Origin: Sphingobacterium thalpophilum
GTDB lineage: Bacteria; Bacteroidota; Bacteroidia; Chitinophagales; Chitinophagaceae
Reading direction: 5' to 3'
Length of the DNA: 36,209 bases
NCBI GenBank assembly: GCA_945871875.1
Contig: CAMBYC010000016.1
Span: 1 to 36,209, forward strand
In this document: positions 9,403 through 18,356 of the stretch, piece after piece
How the letters are laid out: every line of letters begins with the position of its first letter
Numbering within the stretch: the first letter of the stretch is position 1
Notes under the pieces: generated by a model
Database searches by the model: none
Seen by the model: only the letters and a program-made list of their open reading frames with translations
Told to the model about the DNA's origin: nothing
Translations under genes and position numbers: made by a program

Positions 9403-10245
9403 TTATTGATGAAATTCAATCAATCCCGCTATGGGATTTTTAACAATCTTTCCAATAGTAAAACCATAATCATCACCTAAAGACCTAATCATATCTTGAA
9501 ATCCAAATGCAACACTCCCCAAAAAATGAATGGGATACTCATTATTTTCTTTATATGTTAGAAGATGATTGAAAAAAAAGTCGTTTATCCCATCTTCGAT
9601 AATGTTTTCAACCATATAATGCCCTCTATTCTCTTGAAGAAACATAGCAAATGTTGCCAAATAACGATTTGCCAAGGGTTGTTTGTATATTTTATCCAAA
9701 ATTTCTTCTGCTTTTAAATTGAATTTTTCATCGAAACGATGCAATAATTCATCATCAAAAGTTTTGTAAAGATAATATTGTAATACCCTTTTTCCTAAAT
9801 ATGCCCCACTTCCTTCATCGCCCAGAACATATCCAAGTCCAGGAGAATTCTTCAAAATAATTTCTCCATCAAAAAAGCAAGAATTTGAACCTGTTCCTAA
9901 AATGCAGGCAATACCACTAGAATTTCCACACAATCCCCTTGCTGCACCCATAAGGTCATGATCTACTTCTACATAAGCATTGGGGAAAACACTCAATAAG
10001 GCACTTTTCACAAATGCTTTGTTGATGGGATTTTTACAACCTGTACCGTAAAAATAAATTTCATCAACCACTATTGAACCAATTTGAGGCAATAATGAAG
10101 TTACAATAACCTCAACAATTTGCGATTCATTTAAAAAATAGGGGCTTAATCCGGAAGTAAAATAAGAAATAGGTTGATTTTCGCTTAAAACACACCATTC
10201 CGCCTTTGTTGAACCACTATCTACAATCAATTTTTTTAAGGGCAT
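9403..10245 (-). CDS. BadF/NagK-type kinase, probable MurNAc/GlcNAc kinase
   Basis: 280 residues of the ASKHA (actin-like) sugar-kinase fold. The phosphate-1 loop is IVDSGSTKAEWCVL at the N-terminus, followed by GTGCKN, the phosphate-2 region ACILGTGSNSCFFDGE (about residues 120-135), and GLGYVLGDEGSGAYLGKRVL. The adenosine-side motif is HFLGSVAFGFQDMI near the C-terminus. This is the BadF/BadG/BcrA/BcrD group that includes N-acetylglucosamine kinase. Being the first gene before murQ points to phosphorylation of MurNAc at C6, as described for MurK of Tannerella and Clostridium, which also accepts GlcNAc. The substrate is inferred from context. It is divergent from the S41 protease gene, with 57 bases between the two starts. 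Confidence 0.85.
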   Translation of the reverse strand: MPLKKLIVDSGSTKAEWCVLSENQPISYFTSGLSPYFLNESQIVEVIVTSLLPQIGSIVVDEIYFYGTGCKNPINKAFVKSALLSVFPNAYVEVDHDLMGAARGLCGNSSGIACILGTGSNSCFFDGEIILKNSPGLGYVLGDEGSGAYLGKRVLQYYLYKTFDDELLHRFDEKFNLKAEEILDKIYKQPLANRYLATFAMFLQENRGHYMVENIIEDGINDFFFNHLLTYKENNEYPIHFLGSVAFGFQDMIRSLGDDYGFTIGKIVKNPIAGLIEFHQ

Positions 10246-10302
10246 AGTTTATTGAACTTATTTTAGGAAATTTGTATTTTAAACCAAGGTACAACGTAAG
10301 GA

Positions 10303-11898
10303 ATGAATAACGAAAAATTTAGAGTAGGTCTGCCCATTTTGGTATCAGTTTCAATAATAGTAGGAATGTTTTTAGGCTATCAACTTAGGGATAGAATGCC
10401 TTGGGAAAACAGTTCATCAAACAATAAGATTGGAAATTCGATGAATGAGTTATTAGACTTGATTAACACACGTTATGTTGACAAAGTAAACACTGATTCA
10501 CTTATTGGAAAAGCTATTGAAGAAATTGTGTCGCATTTAGACCCTCATACTCAATATATTCCATCTAATGAAATTGCAGAAGTTAATGAAGGAATTGCAG
10601 GGAGATTTTTAGGAATTGGTGTTGAATTTGACATTTTTGAAGATACAGTAAACATAACAAACGTAATTAAAAGTGGTCCAAGTGAATTGGCCGGCTTACA
10701 AACTGGAGATAAAATAATTAAAGTAGAGCAAAAACTAGTTGCTGGAAATGGAATTTCTGATGATTCTATTAAAAATCTTCTAAAAGGGAAGAAAAATACT
10801 AAAGTAAATATTACCATTTCTAGATCGGGTGAAATGAAAACATTCACAATAACTAGAGATTTTGTGCCAATATATGCATTGGATGCTTCATATATGTTGA
10901 TGCCAGAGATAGGTTATATTAGGTTAAATAAATTCTCAGAAAACACTTATGAAGAATTTATGGCAGCTTTAGAGAATCTGCAACAAAAAGGATTAAAAAA
11001 TTTGGTTTTAGACCTAAGAGGCAATGGCGGCGGGATGTTAAATGAAGCAATAGATATGGCAGATGAGTTTTTGGGTGGCGAAAAACTAATTGTTTATACA
11101 GAAGGTGCCCATTTGGCAAAAAAAGAGTTTAAAAGTAGAAGAAGAGGCATTTTTGAAGATGGTAAATTGGTTGTTTTAATGGATGAAAGTTCTGCCTCAG
11201 CAAGTGAAGTTTTAGCAGGTGCTTTGCAAGATTGGGATAGAGCCTCAATTATTGGTAGAAGAAGTTTTGGGAAGGGTTTGGTACAAGAACAATTTACTTT
11301 AAATGATGGTGGGGCACTAAGGATTACAGTTGCACGCTATTTTACCCCTTTAGGAAGGTGCATTCAAAAACCTTATTCACAAGGGAATGATATTTATAAT
11401 GAAGAAATTTTAAACCGTTTTCATAACGGAAATATGACTATTCAGGATACCCTTATTGCTAGAAACGGTAAAACCTTTACCTCACCCAATGGAAAAAAAC
11501 TTTACGCAGAATATGGAATTCAGCCAGATATTTTTGTTCCTTATGACACAAATTCTTTGGATTTTAAATTAACCAAGATTTACGAGAAAAACACTTTGAA
11601 CAATTTTATTTATAAATATTATATAGTACACAAGAAAGACTTTGATCAGTTTAAAACTGCTGAAGAATTTGAAAATAAATTTCAATTAGAAGCCTCATTA
11701 TTTAATTCTTTCATAAGTTTTGCAAAAAAAGATTCAATTGTTGTTCCAAATTTTACACCAATTGAAAGAACAAGTTTAAATGATCGATTAAAAAGTCTAT
11801 TTGCATTACAAATTTGGCAAATTGATGGCTATTATAAAGTTTTGAATGCTAAAGATCCTGCAATTTTGAAGGCAATTGAAAAAATCAATCAGCACTAG
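10303..11898 (+). CDS. S41-family C-terminal processing peptidase
   Basis: 531 residues. An N-terminal hydrophobic segment (about residues 9-29, VGLPILVSVSIIVGMFLGYQ) anchors it or exports it to the periplasm. A PDZ domain follows (about 85-170; GIGVEFDIFEDTVNITNVI, GPSELAGLQTGDKIIKVEQ). The protease core has LVLDLRGNGGGMLNEAIDMA and the catalytic dyad: Ser299 in DESSASASEVL and Lys324 in RSFGKGLVQEQF, spaced 25 residues apart as in E. coli Prc. LGRCIQKPY is also typical. About 130 C-terminal residues form the extension seen in Bacteroidota CtpA-like enzymes. It trims or degrades periplasmic proteins; substrates are not predictable. The last 14 bases overlap the 3' end of the opposite-strand methyltransferase gene. 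Confidence 0.93.
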   Translation: MNNEKFRVGLPILVSVSIIVGMFLGYQLRDRMPWENSSSNNKIGNSMNELLDLINTRYVDKVNTDSLIGKAIEEIVSHLDPHTQYIPSNEIAEVNEGIAGRFLGIGVEFDIFEDTVNITNVIKSGPSELAGLQTGDKIIKVEQKLVAGNGISDDSIKNLLKGKKNTKVNITISRSGEMKTFTITRDFVPIYALDASYMLMPEIGYIRLNKFSENTYEEFMAALENLQQKGLKNLVLDLRGNGGGMLNEAIDMADEFLGGEKLIVYTEGAHLAKKEFKSRRRGIFEDGKLVVLMDESSASASEVLAGALQDWDRASIIGRRSFGKGLVQEQFTLNDGGALRITVARYFTPLGRCIQKPYSQGNDIYNEEILNRFHNGNMTIQDTLIARNGKTFTSPNGKKLYAEYGIQPDIFVPYDTNSLDFKLTKIYEKNTLNNFIYKYYIVHKKDFDQFKTAEEFENKFQLEASLFNSFISFAKKDSIVVPNFTPIERTSLNDRLKSLFALQIWQIDGYYKVLNAKDPAILKAIEKINQH

Positions 11899-12778
11899 AA
11901 CGAATCAAATAAATAATTGAACTTGACAGTTTTGGATTTAACAAAGCATTATAATTTGAAATTGTTCCGTGTTTAATTGCTTTTAATATTCCTAAATCAT
12001 TTTCTTTGTACCGCTCACTTAACAAACTCACATAGTAACTATCAAACCACATTGGCTTAATAGATTCAATGGTGAATTGATGTTTTTCAAGCAATATTTT
12101 CATTGCATTGGGTGAAAAATGATACAAATGTCTTGGAACGTCATAAGCAGCCCAAAATGCATCATAATGAGAGGCATCTGTAGAAGTATAATTAGGAACG
12201 GCGATTACCAATAAACCATTCTTTTTTAATAATTTTTTAATTTGTATGATATAATTATGTAAATCATGAACATGTTCTAAAACATGCCAAAGCGTAATAA
12301 CATCAAATTGCTTTTCAGGAAAATTAAAGAGATGATTGGGTTCAAAACATTCAATATGCTTTGCCGCAGTTAGTTTTCTAGCTTCAGTATCTGGCTCTAG
12401 CCCTACAGTTTCCCATCCTGCAGTTTGCATAATTTCCAAAAATGAACCAGTTCCACAACCTATATCCAAAATTTTGCCACGCTCTAATTTTGTAGTGCCT
12501 AGCAATAAATTTTTTTTCTGATTTAGTGTGAATTTTCTAATTGAATGATACAACTTGTTTATGAAACCTTTATTGGTATCAGAATGTGAAATATAATCTT
12601 CAGAAGCATAATATTTTCCAATTTCACCCAATTCTGGAACATCTTGGGTAAATCGAAGTGTACAATTTGCACATTCATAAATATTAAAAAACTTTTGACT
12701 CACAGTATAATCCTGACAAGAAAAAACTTTACTAATTGAGGTTCCGGAACATACCGGACATTCACTGTAATGGATCAT
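11885..12778 (-). CDS. Class I SAM-dependent methyltransferase with N-terminal Cys4 knuckle
   Basis: 297 residues. The N-terminus has two CxxC pairs (CPVC at 7-10 and ECANCTLRF about 30 residues later), likely a zinc knuckle as in methyltransferases that work on surface sugars or lipids. The SAM site is plain: ILDIGCGTGSFLEIMQTAGW (motif I), the acidic end of beta 2 in VGLEPD, and then FDVITLWHVLEHVHDL and LLKKNGLLVIAVPNY. This is the UbiG/Methyltransf_11-23 kind of fold. The substrate is unknown. It is the last gene of the TPR-barrel-HU operon, 15 bases after the HU-like gene. Its final codons overlap the stop of the S41 peptidase gene by 14 bases. Confidence 0.88.
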   Translation of the reverse strand: MIHYSECPVCSGTSISKVFSCQDYTVSQKFFNIYECANCTLRFTQDVPELGEIGKYYASEDYISHSDTNKGFINKLYHSIRKFTLNQKKNLLLGTTKLERGKILDIGCGTGSFLEIMQTAGWETVGLEPDTEARKLTAAKHIECFEPNHLFNFPEKQFDVITLWHVLEHVHDLHNYIIQIKKLLKKNGLLVIAVPNYTSTDASHYDAFWAAYDVPRHLYHFSPNAMKILLEKHQFTIESIKPMWFDSYYVSLLSERYKENDLGILKAIKHGTISNYNALLNPKLSSSIIYLIRSSAD

Positions 12779-12793
12779 GAAAGCTAAAAGTAT

Positions 12794-13438
12794 TTAATCG
12801 TGTTGTAAAAGAGGTAATTTAACTTGAATTGAGTTTTGCAAACCCATTAATTGGGATGGGTTTCCAGTAATTCTTGAAAAAAGAAGTATAAAAATAGCTA
12901 TACTAATAAAAATAAGGGCACTTTTTTTCCAAATGCTGCTTTCCTCCTCTTTTTCATTTATTACCTCATCTTCAAGTTCTGGTTCATTTTCATCTTCTTC
13001 TGGAATTATTGTCTTAATGGCATCCACATTTACGATATCAGGAACTGATTGAGAAAGAAAATTTAAACTCATTGGCCGGGCCTCCAAATCTAAAACACCA
13101 TAAGTATTATAATAAATCTTCCCAATAAAATCAATGAATGCAAATCCTTCATGATTAAGCATTGATTTTATTTCCATTGCATATTCAGTAACTAATTTTA
13201 TGGCGTCTACCTCGGTAATATTTAACTTTTCTGATAGAAAAGAAAAAAGTTCACGATGGGTTCCCGTATCTGATGGTGTAAATTGAATAGTATAATGTGG
13301 GGCAATTAAAGATCTTGTTTCGCTATCAATTGATGCGGCAACACGGTTTAAAATAAAATCACCCAATCCTGGCAAATGCAAGAAATCATGCTGAATAAGG
13401 TAAAAATAAAGTTGCTCTGTTAGTTTTTTAAACGCCAT
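12794..13438 (-). CDS. HU-CCDC81-like domain protein with a single C-terminal membrane helix
   Basis: 214 residues from the ATG at 13438; a TTG three codons upstream is possible. Residues 1-60 or so (YFYLIQHDFLHLPGLGDFIL) match my memory of the first HU-CCDC81-type domain of Bacteroidota SPOR proteins, and residues about 70-125 (VTEYAMEIKSMLNHEGFAF, FIGKIYYNTYGVLDLEARP) the second. A very acidic linker follows (EDENEPELEDEVINEKEEES), then a membrane helix at about residues 171-188 (SALIFISIAIFILLFSRI) and only about 22 more residues. The usual C-terminal SPOR domain, which binds denuded septal peptidoglycan, is missing. By the positive-inside rule the HU part should be cytoplasmic. The domain call is from pattern recognition, without a profile search. 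The gene lies 19 bases after the barrel gene. Confidence 0.7.
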   Translation of the reverse strand: MAFKKLTEQLYFYLIQHDFLHLPGLGDFILNRVAASIDSETRSLIAPHYTIQFTPSDTGTHRELFSFLSEKLNITEVDAIKLVTEYAMEIKSMLNHEGFAFIDFIGKIYYNTYGVLDLEARPMSLNFLSQSVPDIVNVDAIKTIIPEEDENEPELEDEVINEKEEESSIWKKSALIFISIAIFILLFSRITGNPSQLMGLQNSIQVKLPLLQHD

Positions 13439-13457
13439 TTCAAACAAAGTTAAACAA

Positions 13458-15089
13458 TCAATTTCTATTAAATTTGAAGATTATTCCTCCAACTGCGTTG
13501 AACCCATAGTTATTATACTGATTCCAACGTTGGTATGAAGCATTTAAAATATTATTAAACTGTCCCCAAAGTAACATATTTTTTGTAATATTCAATTCTA
13601 ATCCAGCATTTAAATCTATGGCAACAGGCGTTCTTCCACTGCTTCCATCTTTGTTTCTATACAATGAACCGTCTTTTGCAAATAAATCTGAAGTAACCCA
13701 TAATGATTGCATTACCCTCCATCGCAAATGTGTTGACAATTCCATAGGTACTAAACCCCAGGCTTTTTGAGCAGTTTTTAAATTGTTAAACATATACCAA
13801 TTAAATTTTGCAGACATTGAAAAACGCTCTGCCTCAATAATTCCAAATTCTCCGTGCAATTGAATTGCTTTAAGTTGTTCTTCAAAAATAATATTGAATG
13901 ATTTACCACTTATAGTATCATTCACAAAAAGTGGCATGTTTACAAATTCTGTATATCCAATTTTTGTACTGTAACTGAAATGATTTAAAAGTGTTCCCTT
14001 AAATCCTAAATATCGTTCAGTAATTCTGTTGTTTAATAATTGTTGTGGAATATTGATAAAAGGATTTAATGCAGTCAATTGTTTGTAACTAGCCGTATTA
14101 TAATAACTTATCCATCCAGCTTGAATGATCCATTTCTCCTCAGCAACAGGAAAATCAATTAATATGTCAGGTAGTAGTTTGTAATCACTATTGTTCCAAG
14201 ATGGTGTTATTCCCATTTTTATGTTAAAAACGGGGGTTCTTACGAGCAACCCTATGGGAACTGTAAATATGAAATTTTGAATGGTTTTAATTCCTACTGG
14301 TTGGTAATTGTTTATATCTGCCTTTACACCTAATTTTAAACCAAATGTATTCCCTATAAATTTTTCAAGAGGAAGATCTACCTGTACATTTGTTTCATTG
14401 TTTTTTAAATTGTCTCTAAAAAAGTCGAATGCAATTTTAGGTTGATAAGATAATCCGTAAACCGTTGGTTTTGTATTTCTTATGCTTGCAGAAGTGCTTA
14501 TATTGTAATATTGACGCAACAAATCATTTTCATTGTACAAATTAAATAAAGCATGATTGTAGCCATATTGGTAATATTTATCTTGATGCAGTTCAATTTT
14601 AGTATCAAGCATTACATTTTGTGCAATTGGGGTGTTTAAAAACCCATCAAATGAAGTTTGGCTGTATTCTTGATTGATTAATTTTCCTTTTGATCCGATA
14701 TGGTTTCCAGAAAAAATAATGTTAGATTTTCCGGCAAGTAAACTTATTGCCGAGGATATGAATGGCGTTTTTAAATTCCCGTAACCCAATTTGATAAAAT
14801 TTGCTGCAGGCCAACGCAACAACGAATCTGGATTAAATGCCATTGGTTTTATAGTTACAGGTGTTAAACCTGGATAAATTTGCTGTACAGGAATATTATA
14901 CACCAAGCGGGGTTTTGAAGAATCTGGGAGTGGAGATGTCCCTATAAAACCGAGTTTTACAAATGATTTTAATACTGGTTTAAATGATGATGTAATGTTG
15001 ATGGATTTCTTTATACTATCTTGTCCATCAACGTTTACAATTGAAAAACAAAAAAATAAGGCTATAAATATTTTAAAGATTGTATTCAT
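13458..15089 (-). CDS. TonB-receptor-like outer-membrane beta-barrel protein
   Basis: 543 residues with a signal peptide (FKIFIALFFCFSIVNVDGQ, cleavage after VDG or VDGQ). There is no recognisable TonB plug domain; after about 110 residues rich in Pro and Ser the sequence becomes a series of amphipathic strands. The C-terminus (GLELNITKNMLLWGQFNNIL, then NYGFNAVGGIIFKFNRN) is what the last strands of TonB-dependent receptors look like. It is shorter than a full receptor (usually over 650 residues), so it is probably a plugless barrel. It sits between the TPR gene (43 bases upstream) and the HU-like gene (19 bases downstream) on the same strand. The partnership with the periplasmic or lipid-anchored TPR protein is inferred from gene order only. 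Confidence 0.75.
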   Translation of the reverse strand: MNTIFKIFIALFFCFSIVNVDGQDSIKKSINITSSFKPVLKSFVKLGFIGTSPLPDSSKPRLVYNIPVQQIYPGLTPVTIKPMAFNPDSLLRWPAANFIKLGYGNLKTPFISSAISLLAGKSNIIFSGNHIGSKGKLINQEYSQTSFDGFLNTPIAQNVMLDTKIELHQDKYYQYGYNHALFNLYNENDLLRQYYNISTSASIRNTKPTVYGLSYQPKIAFDFFRDNLKNNETNVQVDLPLEKFIGNTFGLKLGVKADINNYQPVGIKTIQNFIFTVPIGLLVRTPVFNIKMGITPSWNNSDYKLLPDILIDFPVAEEKWIIQAGWISYYNTASYKQLTALNPFINIPQQLLNNRITERYLGFKGTLLNHFSYSTKIGYTEFVNMPLFVNDTISGKSFNIIFEEQLKAIQLHGEFGIIEAERFSMSAKFNWYMFNNLKTAQKAWGLVPMELSTHLRWRVMQSLWVTSDLFAKDGSLYRNKDGSSGRTPVAIDLNAGLELNITKNMLLWGQFNNILNASYQRWNQYNNYGFNAVGGIIFKFNRN

Positions 15090-15132
15090 CTAATTGTAGT
15101 TTTTATAATGTAGCAAATTTTACCAATTTGAA

Positions 15133-18100
15133 TTATTTGTCAATTTTTCCAGTTTTCTTTTCTTCTAGGATAACCATTTCAAGTTTGGCAAGTGCTTCAT
15201 TTTTTAAATCTTCATTTTTACTATTATTAACAATACTTTGGAATGTTGCCTTTGCATTGAAATAATCTTTTTGTTTAAAAAACACATCTCCCAAAATAAT
15301 ATAGGCCTTGGTAATCCAAAAATCGTAAGATCCAGATTTGTTAATGGTTTCAAAAGCTGCCTTTTCGGTATTTTTTAAATCTTCTTGAGCCCAATAACAA
15401 GCTGCAATTTCATATCTAGCTTCTGCGGCAAATACTGCCTTATTTAGTGCAACCACATTTCTATAATGTTGTATTGCCTCTATATAGGAGGATCTAATTT
15501 GGCTAAGTTTTCCCAATATCATTTCAGCAATCATCTTGTCATCTGCCGTTACCGCTTTATCTTTTAGCAAAGAGGCAGCATTATCTTCTGCATCATCCCA
15601 CTTTTTCAATTGATATTGTGCCCTCAATAAACCACGCATTGCATCTAATTTGATGGCAGAATTTCCTGTTATTTTCTTTAATAAGCCAAAATATTGTGCA
15701 GCTTTTTCGTAATCTTTTGCTTCAAAATAATTTATTCTTGCTGCTTGCTGAGTGGCTCTTTCGGCAAATACATTTGGGGAATTATCTGCTACTTCTTCAT
15801 AACCAACTAGAGCCTCTTTCCAATTTTTTTGCCTATTCAAAATTTCGCTCTTTAAAAACAAAGCATTTATTTTGCTTTCGCCTTGTGGAAATTGCTCTAA
15901 ATATTCATTAAAAGCAATCAAGGCACCATTTAAATCTTGATTTCCATATTTTGATTCTGCAATTGAATAAGTTAAAGAGTCTTGTTGGTGTTGGCTAACG
16001 GTTCTACCAGCTTTTTTCACAAAATCCACATATTCCTTTGGCTTTCCTTCTTCTAAATAAATTGCTTTAGCACTTTCCAATGCATCATCAACTTCAGGGG
16101 AATTTGGAAAATTGGCAATTAGCTTATTGTAATTATTGAGTGCATCTGTATTATTGTTTAGGTTAAAATACGCTATTCCCAATCCTAAATATGCTTTAGG
16201 CCTTAAATCACTTAATAAATCAGATGTATTTAATACAGTATTTAAAAAAGGAATTGCGTCTTTAAATTTCTCATCGGCCAAATAAGTATTGGCGATTTCC
16301 ATATTTACAGTTGGTAGTAAAGAGGAATTCGGAAATTTCCTTGTAAAAAAACGCAAAAGATTTAACTTGTTTGTTGAACTCTTTATTCCTTCAATCAATG
16401 CTGTTTGATACGTTGCATAATCGGAGGCTGGCCAAGAATAATTTATAACTATTGCATATTTCTCTTGAGCTTTAGAAAATTGTTTATTCATAAATGAACA
16501 ATCAGCACTTCGTAGATAAGCATCTTTAACAATGTCTGAAGAATTTATATTGACCTGTCTTGAAATTTGATCAAAAAAATCAATTGCCATGATGTAATTT
16601 TCTTTTTTCAAATAACAATAACCTAAATTGTATTTTACGTTTAAAGCACTCACTTCACCAACTTGATTGGGTGCAATCACTAAAAAATTGTTTAGAAACT
16701 TAATCGCTTCATCAATGTTACCATTTTGAATAGCTATTTCAGCTTTCCAAAACAATGTTCCGGGCAAAACAGCTTCATTATCTTTGTTTTTGAGAATTTT
16801 ATCAAGTAAAGCAATTGCTAAATCTATATTCCCATCATTTATAAGCTCAATTGCTCGTCCATATAAAACCTTGGGATATATTTTTTTTGCAGAAGGCGAT
16901 AGATTATTCAATTTTTCTAAAAGTTCTAAAGCCTCTCTATAATTATTTGTTCGAGCAAGAATACCCGCTAATAATTCAGTGGCTTCACTTGAATAAATTG
17001 AATTTCGATAATTTCCTAGAAAATCTTTAAAAGTAGTAAGTGCAATATCTTGGTAACCAAGCTCATAAGATAGTTTGCAATAATTAAATGCCGAAACTTC
17101 TCTTTGAATAGAATTGCTGTTGTTGGAAGCACAAAAAGAAAAAGCATTACGAGCATTGGATTTTTGTCCAGTTTTCAAATAGGAATCACCTAATAAATAC
17201 ATTGCACTTTGACTTAAAGAATCTTCACTCCCACTCAATTGCTTAAATCCCTCAATTGCTTTATCTAACCTTTTAGCATCATAATAAGTATAACTAAGTT
17301 GGTACAAATCTTCTCGACTAACTTTATCTGAAGCATTTACATAATCTTCTAAATAAGGTAAAGCTTTATCAAATTGCTGTTTCTCAAAATAGATATGCCC
17401 TATAAGAACCTTTATTTCTTTATCATAAAATCCAGTTGGGGACTTTTTTAAACTATTTAAAGCATATTCAAGGGCATCGTCTCTTTTCCCTTGCCTATAA
17501 AGAATTGTAGCAACATAAAAAGGGGCAGATTTACCGTATTTTGGATGATGATCTACTTTCTTGAAGGCATCCAAAGCGATGGTATAATTTTTTTCTAAGA
17601 AAGCTATAAAACCGTAGTAATAATTGGCATCAAAATAATTGGGGTCATTTTTTTGTGTGGAAATTGAAAACAAAAGAGGTTTTGCACGAGCATTTTGTTG
17701 TAAAGTAAAATAACAATAACCTTGATGAAATTTTAGCTTATTGATATCAGTTGAACTGAGATTAACCTCATTTGTTTTATCATACATCACCATTGCATCT
17801 CTAAATAGCTCTTTTTGAAAATAATATTCCGCTAAATAAAAAGCTAATTTTTGTTTAAGCGGCTGTTGGTGTTCAACAGCTATAAATGCTTTCGCCTCTC
17901 GTTCAGCAAGTTCTTCTTGTTGTAATAATCCACAGGCTAAAACATAAAACCTTATTTCGTCAAATATTGTGCTGTTATTGGTTTGATCTGTAGATTTTAA
18001 ATTTGAATATAAATTCAAGAAAATTGGGTAAGCCAAACTAATTTCTTCATTTTGAAAATAGGTTTTAGCCTTGTGAAAAGAGTTTTGAGGATCAGAGTAT

Positions 18101-18177
18101 ATAAAAGTTTGTTGAGCACATACTTTTGAGCAAGAAATCACCAAAAAACAAATTAAAATCAATTGCTGCTTCATCAT
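15133..18177 (-). CDS. Large exported tetratricopeptide-repeat protein
   Basis: 1014 residues. An N-terminal signal (LILICFLVISCSKVCAQQ) is followed by TPR repeats almost to the end, recognisable by the A/G-Y-F-A-P spacing in stretches such as FHQGYCYFTLQQNARAKPLL, KAYLGLGIAYFNLNNNTDAL and EARYEIAACYWAQEDLKNTE. Export could be by signal peptidase I (VCA-QQ) or as a lipoprotein (VISC fits a lipobox), so it lies in the periplasm or on a membrane as a protein-binding scaffold. Two ATGs lie in tandem (18177 and 18174); either may be used. It is the first gene of a four-gene operon (TPR, barrel, HU-like, methyltransferase). I do not know the function; proteins of this size and build occur in Bacteroidota next to barrel proteins. 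Confidence 0.85.
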   Translation of the reverse strand: MMKQQLILICFLVISCSKVCAQQTFIYSDPQNSFHKAKTYFQNEEISLAYPIFLNLYSNLKSTDQTNNSTIFDEIRFYVLACGLLQQEELAEREAKAFIAVEHQQPLKQKLAFYLAEYYFQKELFRDAMVMYDKTNEVNLSSTDINKLKFHQGYCYFTLQQNARAKPLLFSISTQKNDPNYFDANYYYGFIAFLEKNYTIALDAFKKVDHHPKYGKSAPFYVATILYRQGKRDDALEYALNSLKKSPTGFYDKEIKVLIGHIYFEKQQFDKALPYLEDYVNASDKVSREDLYQLSYTYYDAKRLDKAIEGFKQLSGSEDSLSQSAMYLLGDSYLKTGQKSNARNAFSFCASNNSNSIQREVSAFNYCKLSYELGYQDIALTTFKDFLGNYRNSIYSSEATELLAGILARTNNYREALELLEKLNNLSPSAKKIYPKVLYGRAIELINDGNIDLAIALLDKILKNKDNEAVLPGTLFWKAEIAIQNGNIDEAIKFLNNFLVIAPNQVGEVSALNVKYNLGYCYLKKENYIMAIDFFDQISRQVNINSSDIVKDAYLRSADCSFMNKQFSKAQEKYAIVINYSWPASDYATYQTALIEGIKSSTNKLNLLRFFTRKFPNSSLLPTVNMEIANTYLADEKFKDAIPFLNTVLNTSDLLSDLRPKAYLGLGIAYFNLNNNTDALNNYNKLIANFPNSPEVDDALESAKAIYLEEGKPKEYVDFVKKAGRTVSQHQQDSLTYSIAESKYGNQDLNGALIAFNEYLEQFPQGESKINALFLKSEILNRQKNWKEALVGYEEVADNSPNVFAERATQQAARINYFEAKDYEKAAQYFGLLKKITGNSAIKLDAMRGLLRAQYQLKKWDDAEDNAASLLKDKAVTADDKMIAEMILGKLSQIRSSYIEAIQHYRNVVALNKAVFAAEARYEIAACYWAQEDLKNTEKAAFETINKSGSYDFWITKAYIILGDVFFKQKDYFNAKATFQSIVNNSKNEDLKNEALAKLEMVILEEKKTGKIDK

Positions 18178-18344
18178 AATAATTTCAATGGTAACCTTTT
18201 ATAAAAATGTAATGTAATAACAAATTTGAATTATCCTTACAAATTTTATGCTAAGGGAATATATAAATTAAAAATCAATTATTTAATTCACAAATAATAC
18301 AAAAATGGTAATAATTAAATGTTAAAAAAATAAATAAAGGCTTT

Positions 18345-18352
18345 TACTTTTG
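18345..18352 (+). promoter_or_regulatory. Promoter -7 box (TACTTTTG) ahead of the DoxX gene
   Basis: TACTTTTG matches TAnnTTTG and ends only four bases before the ATG at 18357. Transcription starts a few bases after this box in Bacteroidota, so the mRNA may be leaderless or nearly so. A convincing -33 TTTG is not seen; GTTAAA at 18321-18326 is the nearest candidate. Confidence 0.5.
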
Positions 18353-18356
18353 TGTT

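Noticed and set aside
9396-9419. Longer murQ start at 9419 (MNFINKFYMNAF...)
   Set aside because: It would overlap the kinase stop by 17 bases and add residues not seen at MurQ N-termini; the ATG at 9395 fits better.
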